A stretch of 64,000 nt of DNA, taken from NCBI GenBank assembly GCA_900317955.1, contig ONIP01000003.1:124001-188000 (forward strand), written 5' to 3'. Source of the DNA: an uncultured Bacteroidales bacterium. GTDB lineage: Bacteria; Bacteroidota; Bacteroidia; Bacteroidales; P3. Of the stretch, positions 28,279 to 37,617 are shown one piece after another. Each line of letters starts with the position of its first letter. Within the stretch, counting starts at the first letter, position 1. A model generated the notes under the pieces. That model worked only from the letters and a program-made list of their open reading frames with translations, was not told the DNA's origin and searched no databases. Made by a program: the position numbers and the translations under genes.

Positions 28279-29184
28279 TTAAATTATTCCTATAATCTCG
28301 TTAATATCGTCAATATGATGGCGTTGGCAGTAATCCTGCAAACCGTCCACAATCTTCACTGTCACGGTGGGGTCTAGGAAATTGGCAGTACCCACCTCTA
28401 TGGCTTTGGCTCCAGCCATCAAAAACTCCAGTGCATCAGCGGCACAGCTTATGCCACCCAACCCCACCACGGGAATCTGCACTGCATGAGCCACCTGCCA
28501 TACCATACGCACGGCAACAGGCTTGACGCAAGGACCGCTCAATCCGCCCGTGATTGTGCTGAGGTAGGGACGCTGACGCTCCACATCAATAGCCATGCCC
28601 AGCAATGTGTTAATCAACGACACACTGTCGGCGCCCGCCTGCTCTACCGCCTTGGCTATCTCCACCACGTTGGTCACATTGGGCGTAAGCTTCACTATCA
28701 TAGTCTTGTGATACACGTTCCGCACCTCCTTGACCACCTGCGCAGCCATCTCGGGGTCGGTGCCAAAACCCATACCACCCTTCTTCACATTGGGGCAACT
28801 GATGTTCAACTCTATTCCGGGAATATTGTCTAATGCATCTATCATTTCCGCTACACGGCAATACTCCTCAATCGATGACCCACTAACATTCACCAATATT
28901 TGGGTATCAATGTCTTTAATGCGCGGGTACACCTCATTGCAGAAGGTCTCCACACCTACATTCTGGAGCCCGACGGCATTCAACATGCCCGCCGGGGTCT
29001 CCGCCATGCGCGGGTAGGCGTTGCCCTGACGGCGTTCACCCGTCGTGCCTTTCACGATAATACCTCCCAAACGGCTCAAATCTATAAAATCGGCAAACTC
29101 CTCGCCGTAGCCAAAAGTGCCAGAAGCCGTCATTACCGGATTCTTCAGCACTATGTTGTGTATTCTTGTTTCTAACTTTGCCAT
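28279..29184 (-). CDS. pyrD: Dihydroorotate dehydrogenase B, catalytic subunit
   Basis: 301 residues. TIM-barrel enzyme with [13 protein letters not shown], the [11 protein letters not shown] loop, [13 protein letters not shown] (with the active-site Cys), KLTPNVTN and the FMN-binding GLGGI and EVGTANF motifs. With PyrK it oxidises dihydroorotate using NAD. Twelve bases separate it from pyrK upstream. Confidence 0.96.
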   Translation of the reverse strand: MAKLETRIHNIVLKNPVMTASGTFGYGEEFADFIDLSRLGGIIVKGTTGERRQGNAYPRMAETPAGMLNAVGLQNVGVETFCNEVYPRIKDIDTQILVNVSGSSIEEYCRVAEMIDALDNIPGIELNISCPNVKKGGMGFGTDPEMAAQVVKEVRNVYHKTMIVKLTPNVTNVVEIAKAVEQAGADSVSLINTLLGMAIDVERQRPYLSTITGGLSGPCVKPVAVRMVWQVAHAVQIPVVGLGGISCAADALEFLMAGAKAIEVGTANFLDPTVTVKIVDGLQDYCQRHHIDDINEIIGII

Positions 29185-29196
29185 GACAGTCTACTT

Positions 29197-29970
29197 TTAC
29201 TTGGTTACATTCAACCACTTGGTCAACTTCTTCACATCAAAGACCGGACCCTCCTTACACACACACTTGTGTCCTTCGTCCGTGTCGCACACGCAGCACA
29301 AACAGGCCCCTATGCCGCAAGCCATCATATTCTCCAACGACACCTCGCAGGCTATTCCTTTCCCCAGTGCATAACGGCCAACGGCCTTCATCATTGGAGT
29401 CGGTCCGCATGTGCATATCCTGTCATAACCACCTTCGAAACAAGAATGCTGGGTCACCAGGCCTTTCTCACCAAGACTGCCGTCCTCGGTGGCGTAAAAA
29501 ACCTTGCCGTAAGGTTCGAAAGCCTCGCGTACAGGTATCAATTCTTTGGTGCGTCCACCTAACAAAATCACCGGCTCCACTCCTTTGTTCTTATAACACT
29601 TGGCAAGATACAGTAACGGAGCAATCCCCGCACCGCCGCCCACAAGCAACGGCCGTTCGCCCGCCACGCTAAAACCGTGACCCAACGGGTAAATCAAATT
29701 CAACACCTCGCCAACCTTCAGCTCCGACAACTTGCGGGTACCTTTGCCAACTATTTGCACAAGCAGCTTTATCGTGTTCCGCTCCTTGTCCACATCATGG
29801 ATGGATATAGGTCTACGCAACAGCACCTCACGGCAATCGCGCACCTCTACCTCTACAAACTGCCCAGCCTCTATAGGCGGCAACTTATCGGGATGGCGCA
29901 ACTCAAGAGCAAAATACTGCTCGCCCAGCTGCTCCCTTCCCTCAATGACAAAATCGGTAATATGTTTCAT
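29197..29970 (-). CDS. pyrK: Dihydroorotate dehydrogenase B, electron-transfer subunit
   Basis: 257 residues. FAD-binding RPISIHD, NAD-binding LVGGGAGIAPLLYLAK, CGPTPMMKAV, and the 2Fe-2S cluster Cys set in ACGIGACLCCVCDTDEGHKCVCKEGPVFD (residues about 213-240). It passes electrons from PyrD to NAD. Its promoter overlaps that of recR. Confidence 0.96.
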   Translation of the reverse strand: MKHITDFVIEGREQLGEQYFALELRHPDKLPPIEAGQFVEVEVRDCREVLLRRPISIHDVDKERNTIKLLVQIVGKGTRKLSELKVGEVLNLIYPLGHGFSVAGERPLLVGGGAGIAPLLYLAKCYKNKGVEPVILLGGRTKELIPVREAFEPYGKVFYATEDGSLGEKGLVTQHSCFEGGYDRICTCGPTPMMKAVGRYALGKGIACEVSLENMMACGIGACLCCVCDTDEGHKCVCKEGPVFDVKKLTKWLNVTK

Positions 29971-30035
29971 CTTTCCAATCTTGGTTATTTCTCATTTACT
30001 GCTGCCCGCCGCCCCAAGGGCGACTTGCATTTCAA

Positions 30036-30068
30036 ATTGCAAAAATACGAAAAAAAATCGTACCTTTG
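30036..30068 (+). promoter_or_regulatory. recR promoter
   Basis: ATTG at 30036-30039, 21 bases, then TACCTTTG at 30061-30068. Start expected near 30075, just before the ATG at 30091. Confidence 0.65.
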
Positions 30069-30071
30069 CAA
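30040..30071 (-). promoter_or_regulatory. pyrK promoter, overlapping that of recR
   Basis: Minus strand -7 TATTTTTG at 30040-30047 with TTTG (30069-30072 region) 21 bases upstream. The -33 element is the 3' flank of the opposing -7 element. Confidence 0.5.
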
Positions 30072-30090
30072 ATTCAAACAAAGAAAACCT

Positions 30091-30702
30091 ATGGAACTCC
30101 CCTCAAACACCCTCGCCAACGCCGTCGAGAACCTCTCCAACCTTCCCGGCGTAGGCAAACGGTCGGCGCTGCGCTTCGCTCTTCACCTCCTCAAACAACC
30201 CCCTGAAGAGGTCCAGCAACTGGCCACCGCTATCCACCGCCTCACTACCGACATCCATTACTGCCACCTCTGCCACTGCCTCAGCGACTCCGACACCTGC
30301 CCCATCTGCGCCAGTCCCAAACGCACCCAAAGCATCATCTGCGTTGTAGAGAATGTCCAGGACGTCATGGCCATCGAAAACACCCAGCAATACCGCGGGC
30401 TCTACCACGTCCTTGGCGGGGTCATCTCCCCTATCGACGGCATCGGCATTCGCGACCTCCACATCGACACCCTCCTCACGCGCGTCCAGCAAGGACTCCC
30501 CGCTGCCGTCGAAGAGGTCATACTTGCCCTTCCCACCACCATGGAAGGCGATACCACCGCATTCTATCTCAATAAACAACTGGCACCCCTCGGTGTAAAA
30601 GTCACCACCATCGCCCGTGGCATCGCCGTCGGCGACAACCTCGAATACGCCGACGAAATCACTCTCGGCCGCAGCATTCTCAACCGCATTCCCTTTGCCT
30701 AA
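30091..30702 (+). CDS. recR: Recombination protein RecR
   Basis: 203 residues from the ATG at 30091; an in-frame start at 29677 would run through the promoter and pyrK antisense and is rejected. Helix-hairpin-helix NLPGVGKRSALRFALHLL, zinc finger Cys58/61/70/73, and a Toprim domain from about residue 80 (SIICVVENVQDVMAIE, GGVISPIDGIG). RecR with RecO loads RecA onto gapped DNA. Confidence 0.97.
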   Translation: MELPSNTLANAVENLSNLPGVGKRSALRFALHLLKQPPEEVQQLATAIHRLTTDIHYCHLCHCLSDSDTCPICASPKRTQSIICVVENVQDVMAIENTQQYRGLYHVLGGVISPIDGIGIRDLHIDTLLTRVQQGLPAAVEEVILALPTTMEGDTTAFYLNKQLAPLGVKVTTIARGIAVGDNLEYADEITLGRSILNRIPFA

Positions 30703-30753
30703 TGCATCTAAAAACACCAAAATCCTCTTTTCAAAACAAAAAACAAACACACC

Positions 30754-31911
30754 ATGAGACATACATCCTTCTTCATTGCCATGATAGCCTCCACTTTGTT
30801 AGCCTGTGGACAAAACACTCCGCAACAACCTGAAGTCATCCCCGTAAGCAACGAATACACCGACCAACAACTCCTCGAAGACATCGGCGAAATGCTCCTC
30901 GTAGGCTTCCGCGGCACCACAATCAGCCCTAAAAGCCACATCGTCCGCGATATTCAGCAATACCATGTCGGCAGCGTCATCCTCTTCGAATACGACGCTC
31001 CCACCGGTACACGCCACCGCAACGTGGAATCCCCAGACCAACTCCGCAAACTCTGCACCACCCTCCAACAATATGCTGGCGGCAACCTCCTCATCGGCAT
31101 CGACCAGGAAGGAGGCAACGTCGTCCGCATGCGTTCCCGCGACGGATTCCCCCGCACCATGTCTGCTCAAGCTTCCGCTCAGGCCGGCTACGACAGTGTC
31201 ACCAACAACGCAGCAATCATTGCACGTGAACTCGCTGACGCCGGCGTCAACCTCAACTTCGCCCCCTGCGTCGACGTCAACGTCAACCCCGCCTGCCCCG
31301 TCATAGGTAAACTGGGACGCAGTTTTTCCAAAGACCCCAATGAGGTCACCAAATGCGCCTCGCTATGGATTAAGGAAGCCTCCAAACTACACATCATCTC
31401 CTGCCTTAAACACTTCCCCGGCCATGGCAGCGCTTCCGGCGACACCCACGCAGGCCTTGTCGATGTCTCCTCCACCTGGCAGGAAAGCGAACTGCAACCC
31501 TACCGCGACCTTATCGCTTCAGGCAGTGTCGACATGGTCATGGTGGCTCATGTCATTAACCGCACCCTCGGCGACGACCTCCCCGCCTCTCTCTCCCCTG
31601 CCATAGTCAACGAACTGCTCCGGAACCAATTTGGTTTCACCGGTGTCATTGTCACCGACGACCTCGCCATGGGTGCCATCACCAACCAATACGGCTTCGA
31701 AGAAGCTCTTCGCTTAGCCATTCTTGCAGGCTGCGACCTCCTTTGCCTCTCCAACAACGGTGGCGGCTACAATCCCGACCTTGTCCCCAAAGCCGTCGAC
31801 GCCATCTTCCAGTTGGTCAAATCCAACCAGATACCCGCCGAGAGCATCCAGACCTCAGCCCAGCGTATCCGCTCTCTCAAAAAGAAAATAAACTTAGACC
31901 CAGCCCGTTAG
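30754..31911 (+). CDS. GH3 beta-N-acetylhexosaminidase lipoprotein (NagZ-like)
   Basis: 385 residues. Lipobox LLACG (Cys18). GH3 domain with GIDQEGG at 115-121, the NagZ signature KHFPGHG at 219-225 with the Asp-His dyad DTH at 230-232, and the nucleophile in VTDDLAMGA (Asp302). Such enzymes cut GlcNAc from muropeptides or chitin-like chains; a periplasmic or outer-membrane lipoprotein form is typical of Bacteroidota. It lies 51 bases behind recR, and its stop overlaps the stop of the facing membrane protein. Confidence 0.92.
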   Translation: MRHTSFFIAMIASTLLACGQNTPQQPEVIPVSNEYTDQQLLEDIGEMLLVGFRGTTISPKSHIVRDIQQYHVGSVILFEYDAPTGTRHRNVESPDQLRKLCTTLQQYAGGNLLIGIDQEGGNVVRMRSRDGFPRTMSAQASAQAGYDSVTNNAAIIARELADAGVNLNFAPCVDVNVNPACPVIGKLGRSFSKDPNEVTKCASLWIKEASKLHIISCLKHFPGHGSASGDTHAGLVDVSSTWQESELQPYRDLIASGSVDMVMVAHVINRTLGDDLPASLSPAIVNELLRNQFGFTGVIVTDDLAMGAITNQYGFEEALRLAILAGCDLLCLSNNGGGYNPDLVPKAVDAIFQLVKSNQIPAESIQTSAQRIRSLKKKINLDPAR

Positions 31912-32334
31912 GCTCAATAATCCAGTGGCTGCAAGATAACGGGCAAACTTGCCTGCAAACATCAAAACCAACGTCCACCGCGGGTTCACCCTCATCAACC
32001 CCATCGCTATGGCTATCAAATCTCCCACAAAGGGTAGCCATGTCAGCAACGCTGCCCACACGCCGTACTTCGACACTCGGCTACTCATCCTTTCCAGCTT
32101 CTCCCGTTTCACCCTAAAGTACTTCTCAAGCCACTCCCATTTGCACAGCCATCCCATAGCGTAACTTATCATACCGCCAGTGGTATTACCAAGCGCCGCC
32201 ACCAGCGACACCGTCCACTTACCATAGCCTGCCAGCAAGGCACCTGCCAGCAAAGCCTCGGAAGAAAAAGGAACCACCGTGGCCGCCAACATGCAGCCCA
32301 GAAAAAGCCCAAAAAGTCCTAAATTACCAAACAT
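31894..32334 (-). CDS. YqaA-type (DedA/VTT) membrane protein
   Basis: 146 residues with about four hydrophobic helices. The VTT fold marks are FSSEALLAGALLAGYG, ALGNTTGGMISYAMGW and TWLPFVGDLIAIAMGL. Relatives move lipids or maintain membrane potential; the exact role is unknown. Its 3' end overlaps the GH3 gene by 18 bases, tail to tail. Confidence 0.85.
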   Translation of the reverse strand: MFGNLGLFGLFLGCMLAATVVPFSSEALLAGALLAGYGKWTVSLVAALGNTTGGMISYAMGWLCKWEWLEKYFRVKREKLERMSSRVSKYGVWAALLTWLPFVGDLIAIAMGLMRVNPRWTLVLMFAGKFARYLAATGLLSLTGWV

Positions 32335-32474
32335 ACCACACCATAACGCTCCACCCCCACTTTTATTGCCTTAGCAGTGTCAATCCATCTTGCACCATTT
32401 TGACCCATCGTAACCCAAGTCGAGGACGTTTAGTTGCAATGACTATGGCAACAACATCAAAATTAACCCTGACA

Positions 32475-33152
32475 CTAATTCACTGCCTCATTAATCGCTT
32501 GCAGCACCAATTTTTCCATGATATAATACGTGTCGGGGTCAGGGTGACAGCCATCCTCGCTCAACTTCTTTGTGAATCCGTCTTGCTTGTCAGCAAGGGC
32601 GATGTGGTAGTCTACATACACTACACCGTTGGCTTCGGCGTAGGCTCTTAGCTGTTTGTTGATACTGACGATGGTCTGGGCAGCGTTTTTTATCTCGGGA
32701 TTCCAACGAAAGGCAGCACACGGAGGAACGGAACTAATGATAGGCACTATACCATTGGCACGTGCCAAAATGCACATCGCCACAACGTTGTCAACTACCA
32801 TTTCGGGCTCTACCCAATAGGGGTTGTGAGCCACGTCGTTGGTTCCTGCCATGATGACTACAGCCTTGGGATGAAGATTAATAACGTCGGCAGTAAAACG
32901 CATCAGCATCTGTGCTGAGGTCTGCCCGCCGATACCTCTACCGCAATAGTTGTGTTCACTGAAGAAACTGGGATGATATGCAGCCCAAAGCTCGGTGATA
33001 GAATTCCCCATAAACACAACTTCGGGAAACTCTCCACTCTTGATAATACGCTCGTTGTCGACCTTGTAGCGGTTGAAACCGAACCAATCGTCTTGTGAAA
33101 AACATGAGATTGTCATGATGAGAAATGTAATAATTAACGTGGTTTTTTTCAT
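32475..33152 (-). CDS. SGNH/GDSL-family hydrolase, secreted
   Basis: 225 residues. Signal peptide MKKTTLIITFLIMTISCFS. Block I FMGNSITELW (Ser51), Gly of block II in GRGIGGQTS, block III GTND (about 103-106) and block V DGCHPD with the catalytic Asp/His near residue 205. Probably a carbohydrate or lipid esterase in the periplasm. It lies 31 bases behind the 929-residue protein. Confidence 0.92.
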   Translation of the reverse strand: MKKTTLIITFLIMTISCFSQDDWFGFNRYKVDNERIIKSGEFPEVVFMGNSITELWAAYHPSFFSEHNYCGRGIGGQTSAQMLMRFTADVINLHPKAVVIMAGTNDVAHNPYWVEPEMVVDNVVAMCILARANGIVPIISSVPPCAAFRWNPEIKNAAQTIVSINKQLRAYAEANGVVYVDYHIALADKQDGFTKKLSEDGCHPDPDTYYIMEKLVLQAINEAVN

Positions 33153-33183
33153 ATTGTGTTATTTTGCAAATATTGTCACTACT

Positions 33184-35973
33184 TCAAAGCCCCCTTGTCC
33201 TGCGGGGTGCGGTGGAAATAACGGTACCCCTTGAACGGATATTGGAAGCACTCATGTTGGCAGCCTTGCCTTTGTTTGTTGGAGCAGTGCTTGACGATTT
33301 GCCTTTGACAGCGGTTTTGTTCACAGACTTCTTTGCGGGCTTACCTGTGGAGGGTGTATTGCTGCTGGGTTTCGCTGTCTCCGGCTTTTCTTCTGCCGCA
33401 ACGGGTCGGTTGGGGCTGTCGTAGTCTGTAGGAGTATAGTTGCCACGACTGCGTTTGTAATTGGTCATCGAGTTCACACGGTTGATACGCGACGAAAGAT
33501 TATGTCCGCCGGTAGTCAGCATGTCGGCGTAGGTAATAATGAGCGACGAAGTCTTCATGTACCGTCCTGCATTGCCCTTCAAGTTGGCAGCAAACCAGTT
33601 CTTCACATCCTTTAAGTCTATCCCCAACAAGTCGAGGTTGTTCTTGCCCACCTCCCGCATCAACTGGTTGACCCTTCGCCCGCGCAACATGGTGTTGTAG
33701 CTTTCGCGGTCGTGTATTTTCACCCCACGGGGATAGGAGAGGAATCTGGCCAACTGCTTAAACTGCTCTTCGGAGAGTCCGCCTAACATACTCTTTACCT
33801 CTTGTATACTCCTGCCGATGCCCGCCTTAGTGTCGCGGTGTACATTCTGATAGATTACGTCTATTTGCTCCTCGCTGTATGAGATGTTGTGTTTCTGCTC
33901 GTTTTCGCGCAACCGCTTGTCTACCCGTTCTTTCTGATAGCTCTTGAAACTGCGCTGCGAAAGACTGTCGGCCAACAAGCCAATCTCCTCCCCGTCCAGC
34001 TGACGAATCTTATCAAGCAAGTCCTTCGATGGCTTGTACAGCAGGAAAGGTTTGTTCTTTGGGAACGAAGGATAGGTATTGCCCGAGTAGCTGATGTTGT
34101 TGTCGATAAACAGCTGGTACAACGCAGTGTACTGTACCACACGTGCCAAGTCGGTATTGCCGAGTGTTGCGAAATAATGGTAGGCCTGGTTCTCGTAACG
34201 GTAGCCTATCGACTCGCTGCGTTCCTGCGAGTTAAAGTAGCTCACTGGCAACGACCCAGTGCGTCCTAAGGTGTAGATAGTATAACCCTCGCGGTCAATC
34301 GCGTACATTGCTCCGGCAGTATTCCAATTATAGACCAGCTCGTTCAACCCTAACTTTTTGAACAAAGGCTTATCGAAAGGATAGTAGCCCGGCTCGGGGT
34401 AGCGGTAATAGCCCTCCTGTATAGTGCCGTGTTCCGACCAGTCTTTCAACAACACATCTGTAATGGTCATCAAGTCGCCAAATTCAGTGTTCTCCAATTC
34501 CTTGCTCAGGTAGGTAGGGCACCAGTCGCGTCCGTTGTTCATCTTGCCAGCCATCAAGTCGTTAATGTCCAAGCTCTGGGACAACTCCTTCTCTGTAGTT
34601 GAAGCCAACAGCAATATACTCTCTATCTGCAAAGGCGGCAACTCATGTAATGGTGACTGGCGTTCACGACCAATGATTACCAACGTGCTACTATCGGCCA
34701 AAGCACCCAATATCAAGTCGGCATCCAATGTAAACTGCCGTATGGGAGCAAGGGCACCCTGCCCGTCAATAGGAGTACGGGCACCCTGCCCGTCTAAAGG
34801 AGCACGGGCACCCTGCCCATCTAAAGGGATACGGGCACCCTGCCCGTCAAAAGGGATACAGGCACCCTGCCCGTCAAAGGGAGTACGGGCACCCTGCCCG
34901 TCTAAAGGAGCACGGGCACCCTGCCCGTCTAAGGGGACACGGGCACCCTGCCCGTCTAAAGGAACACGGGCACCCTGCCCGTCTAAGGGGACACGGGCAC
35001 CCTGCCCGTCCAAAGGAACACGGGCACCCTGCCCGTCCAAAGGAACACGGGCACCCTGCCCGTCAAAAGGAGCACGGGCACCCTGCCCGTCTAAGGGAAC
35101 ACGGGCACCCTGCCCGTCTAAGGGAACACGGGCACCCTGCCCGTCAAAGGGGACACGGGCATCCTGCCCGTCAAAGAGGACACGGGCACCCTGCCCGTCA
35201 AAGGGAGTACGGGCACCCTGCCCATAACCAGCAATATCAGCATTCTTAGCAAGAGCCCAAGCCACAAAGCCCGGCTGCTGACTAAAGAAAACACCGCGTT
35301 CTTTTTTGGCAAAAATGTCACTAATGGTCAGCACTGTGTTTGTGTCATCAAGACGGATGAAGCCCTCGCCCTCTTCCATGAACCAAGTATTAAACTCTTC
35401 CAATGTAATCTGGTAGTCGATATTCTCCTTGGCAAAATAACAGCGTTTTTCTTCGGCAGGCAACTTCATCACGGTAGGCTTGTAATCAGAAAAAAACAGC
35501 TCTCGGTTCAACCGTTTTATCAGCCTGTTGCAGTTCTCCTGTGTGGCGTTGCCAAGCAAGATAACCACATCTGTCGTGTATCCGTCATAGCCTATGGGAT
35601 GTTTGCGCAACTCCGTCTTGTGCGTGAACTCAGCAAAGATAGGCGCGATGGAATCCGTCTCGAAATGCGGAGGAATGTCGCTCAAAAAAATCAAGCGGCT
35701 GCTGTCGGCAAAAGAAGCCAACCCGACTGTCTGATAATGAAAACGGTATTTCTTCCGGAAGTCCCTGTAAATAGAGTCCGTCATCCCAGCTGCCTCGCAT
35801 CGGTCAATGTCAATATTTTGATTAGGGATATACTCATAATCAAACAATCTCGCGCTCTCCCGCCTCACGCTCTCCCCCACCCTCGTCCTCGACAAACAGA
35901 CTACAATAATGGCTGTGACCGCTACACTCACAGCCAGCCATATTAGAATTGTTATCTTGCTTTTTCGTCTCAT
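33184..35973 (-). CDS. Membrane-anchored protein with 18 copies of a 9-residue repeat
   Basis: 929 residues. One N-terminal membrane helix (residues 6-27) then an extracytoplasmic part. I recognise no family. Residues about 250-410 are 17 full and one partial copy of GQGARVPLD; both flanks read as ordinary folded sequence, so the repeat looks like an insertion into an existing loop. The C-terminal half is charged and helical and ends in a Pro/Thr/Lys/Ser-rich tail (about 880-929). It overlaps neither neighbour: the SGNH gene follows by 31 bases and the signal-peptide protein ends 47 bases upstream. Confidence 0.7.
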   Translation of the reverse strand: MRRKSKITILIWLAVSVAVTAIIVVCLSRTRVGESVRRESARLFDYEYIPNQNIDIDRCEAAGMTDSIYRDFRKKYRFHYQTVGLASFADSSRLIFLSDIPPHFETDSIAPIFAEFTHKTELRKHPIGYDGYTTDVVILLGNATQENCNRLIKRLNRELFFSDYKPTVMKLPAEEKRCYFAKENIDYQITLEEFNTWFMEEGEGFIRLDDTNTVLTISDIFAKKERGVFFSQQPGFVAWALAKNADIAGYGQGARTPFDGQGARVLFDGQDARVPFDGQGARVPLDGQGARVPLDGQGARAPFDGQGARVPLDGQGARVPLDGQGARVPLDGQGARVPLDGQGARVPLDGQGARAPLDGQGARTPFDGQGACIPFDGQGARIPLDGQGARAPLDGQGARTPIDGQGALAPIRQFTLDADLILGALADSSTLVIIGRERQSPLHELPPLQIESILLLASTTEKELSQSLDINDLMAGKMNNGRDWCPTYLSKELENTEFGDLMTITDVLLKDWSEHGTIQEGYYRYPEPGYYPFDKPLFKKLGLNELVYNWNTAGAMYAIDREGYTIYTLGRTGSLPVSYFNSQERSESIGYRYENQAYHYFATLGNTDLARVVQYTALYQLFIDNNISYSGNTYPSFPKNKPFLLYKPSKDLLDKIRQLDGEEIGLLADSLSQRSFKSYQKERVDKRLRENEQKHNISYSEEQIDVIYQNVHRDTKAGIGRSIQEVKSMLGGLSEEQFKQLARFLSYPRGVKIHDRESYNTMLRGRRVNQLMREVGKNNLDLLGIDLKDVKNWFAANLKGNAGRYMKTSSLIITYADMLTTGGHNLSSRINRVNSMTNYKRSRGNYTPTDYDSPNRPVAAEEKPETAKPSSNTPSTGKPAKKSVNKTAVKGKSSSTAPTNKGKAANMSASNIRSRGTVISTAPRRTRGL
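34742..35227. repeat. 27-bp palindromic tandem repeat, about 18 copies
   Basis: Each unit contains ACGGGCACCCTGCCCGT, a 7-bp inverted repeat around CCC, followed by about ten more variable bases (TCTAAAGGAAC and variants). The unit length is a multiple of three, so the reading frame survives any copy change. Differences between copies are mostly in the 10-base linker. The opposite strand is also open across the array, as expected from the unit, and is not a gene. Confidence 0.92.
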
Positions 35974-36020
35974 TTGTTGATTCTCCTGCGGTACTGTCGG
36001 TCATAACTGTTAGATAGAGC

Positions 36021-37064
36021 CTATGAAAAAAAGATGTTGATTGGGCTTGGCCACCATCGGTAGCGGTCCTCGGGTATGGGGATCCATCTGCCACTGGGCG
36101 ACAACTCATAGTCGCCTGTTGGCAAATGTGAAGCAGCAAACAATATCTCCCTGTTGAGCCTCTGCTTTGGCAGCATCATGGTGACCTCGCGATTGCTATC
36201 TACACGGCATCGCATTCCTGATGTGTCGCTGAGAAATATACTAATTCTATTTTCTTGTTCACTCAGAAAGAGTTCACGCCGCCAGACCGCCATGCTGTCG
36301 CCCAGTGCACCTGCATCAAAACGGAAATCCCTATATGAGACATTTGTGTCGGTGTCGACAAATTGCTTCACTTTCAAAAGACCATAATTGCAAGATAAAA
36401 CTACAGAAAAAACTTTTGTCTCTTTTTTTGATCTGGAATAATCATAATGATAAGATAAACTCGGATAAAAGTACGAAAGAGGATAATGTAGTCTGAACTC
36501 AATCGCCAGTCCACGGCAGACAGCTAACTGTTTCTGCAATAATGCGGTGTCGTTCGAAGTAACAGCAAGACATACAGTATCCAACGCCTTGACTGTGCGA
36601 TAGGGCAGAGTGCCCTCCTTTGGACACCATGAACTGACCAAGCGGCCAGAGGAGCCGAGGTAGTAGGTCACACCATCAATGCCAACAAAATAGGAAAAAT
36701 AATTGGCGGTGATGGTGGCATTTTCCAGCAAATCGTCCAATACCCTATATTCGTCAATGCTAATCGGCAACACCCAACGGGCAGTCTTGTATTTAGGCAT
36801 CTTTTTTATTCTGCTCCATTTAGCACTAACAATCTTCTTACAAATCAGTTGTTCCTTCTCCACAGTCAATGCGAAAGTGGTATCGAATGCAGGACTACAG
36901 ATGTAAAAATCAATCCATCCGTATTTCCCGTAATTCTCAACAAGAGCATCAAGTGATGCAACAAAATATTTATTTGCACCATCTTTCGGAGTGAAACATT
37001 GCTGGGCAAAAGTGTTTGTTGCAAGAGATAACAACGTGAATAACACAAAATGTCTTGCTTTCAT
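36021..37064 (-). CDS. Unrecognised secreted protein
   Basis: 347 residues. Signal peptide MKARHFVLFTLLSLATNTFA. The mature part mixes strands and aromatic residues (GWIDFYICSPAFDTTFAL, YFSYFVGIDGVTYYLGSSGR, the DYELSPSGRWIPI end); I recognise no domain. It lies 47 bases before the 929-residue protein on the same strand and has its own promoter at 37296-37325, so the two are probably one unit. Confidence 0.6.
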   Translation of the reverse strand: MKARHFVLFTLLSLATNTFAQQCFTPKDGANKYFVASLDALVENYGKYGWIDFYICSPAFDTTFALTVEKEQLICKKIVSAKWSRIKKMPKYKTARWVLPISIDEYRVLDDLLENATITANYFSYFVGIDGVTYYLGSSGRLVSSWCPKEGTLPYRTVKALDTVCLAVTSNDTALLQKQLAVCRGLAIEFRLHYPLSYFYPSLSYHYDYSRSKKETKVFSVVLSCNYGLLKVKQFVDTDTNVSYRDFRFDAGALGDSMAVWRRELFLSEQENRISIFLSDTSGMRCRVDSNREVTMMLPKQRLNREILFAASHLPTGDYELSPSGRWIPIPEDRYRWWPSPINIFFS

Positions 37065-37295
37065 ATTGTCTAATAATTATTTGTTTCCATGTAACTTATC
37101 AGATTTATCGAATCCGTCAACAACGCGACTTCATCTACTACCGAAAAGAACCTTTTTTCATTTTCGGCATCCAAATAGGTGCGTACCTTCTTATCTTGAA
37201 ATATCTGAACTATTTCCATCTGCTCACTTCGTTTTAGCCGCTATCACTTTAAAAATCATTCTAATGCGCTGTGTTTTACCAAAAATACAACTTTA

Positions 37296-37325
37296 CAAAG
37301 ATACAAAACTTTGATGGATTGACAA
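37296..37325 (-). promoter_or_regulatory. Promoter of the 347-residue protein gene
   Basis: Minus strand TTG (37323-37325), 19 bases, then TATCTTTG (37296-37303). The leader is about 225 bases. Confidence 0.6.
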
Positions 37326-37392
37326 TACTAATAATGTCGCAAAATCATATATAAAGAGCCACAATTAGTTACAATATTTATCGGTCGTTATT

Positions 37393-37416
37393 GTACACTA
37401 GTGTGCACTAGTGTAC
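37393..37416. promoter_or_regulatory. 11-bp palindrome, probable operator
   Basis: GTACACTAGTG and CACTAGTGTAC are exact inverted arms around the two bases TG. It sits between divergent promoters: about 30 bases upstream of a -7 element on the + strand and about 70 from the minus-strand promoter. Confidence 0.65.
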
Positions 37417-37446
37417 GGTAGTGGTAAAAGCGTGGAAAATAATTTT

Positions 37447-37454
37447 TATCTTTG
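37447..37454 (+). promoter_or_regulatory. -7 element TATCTTTG
   Basis: Exact -7 word for the gene at 37618; the -33 position holds GTGG rather than TTTG, a weak match that would suit an activator bound at the palindrome just upstream. Confidence 0.5.
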
Positions 37455-37617
37455 CAACCGGTACTGGGACGGGGTCAATGTAATATAACTTATTGGTTCC
37501 ATGTATCAAACAGCAGTAAATCATCATTTAATCCGCATTTGGTTTGCACTATTGAAGAGCGAATCGACTGCACTACAATTGTAATATAATAATAATTAAA
37601 AAAAAGGAGAAAAAACT

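Larger units (their letters stand above)
37065..37617. other. 553-bp regulatory gap between divergent genes
   Basis: Holds the two opposing promoters and the palindrome listed separately. Beyond them I see AT-rich sequence, no reading frame and no DnaA-box-like word. Confidence 0.6.

Noticed and set aside
30103-30762. 219-residue minus frame opposite recR
   Set aside because: recR has all family motifs on the + strand.
34535-35227. 230-residue + strand frame across the 27-bp array
   Set aside because: Follows from a repeat unit whose length is a multiple of three; only APCPSKG words, no start signals.
34742-35227. CRISPR array
   Set aside because: Repeats are contiguous with 10-base variable ends, no spacers, and lie inside a coding frame.
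37065-37617. oriC in this gap, suggested by the skew change
   Set aside because: No DnaA-box-like words; the gap is explained by two promoters and a palindrome.
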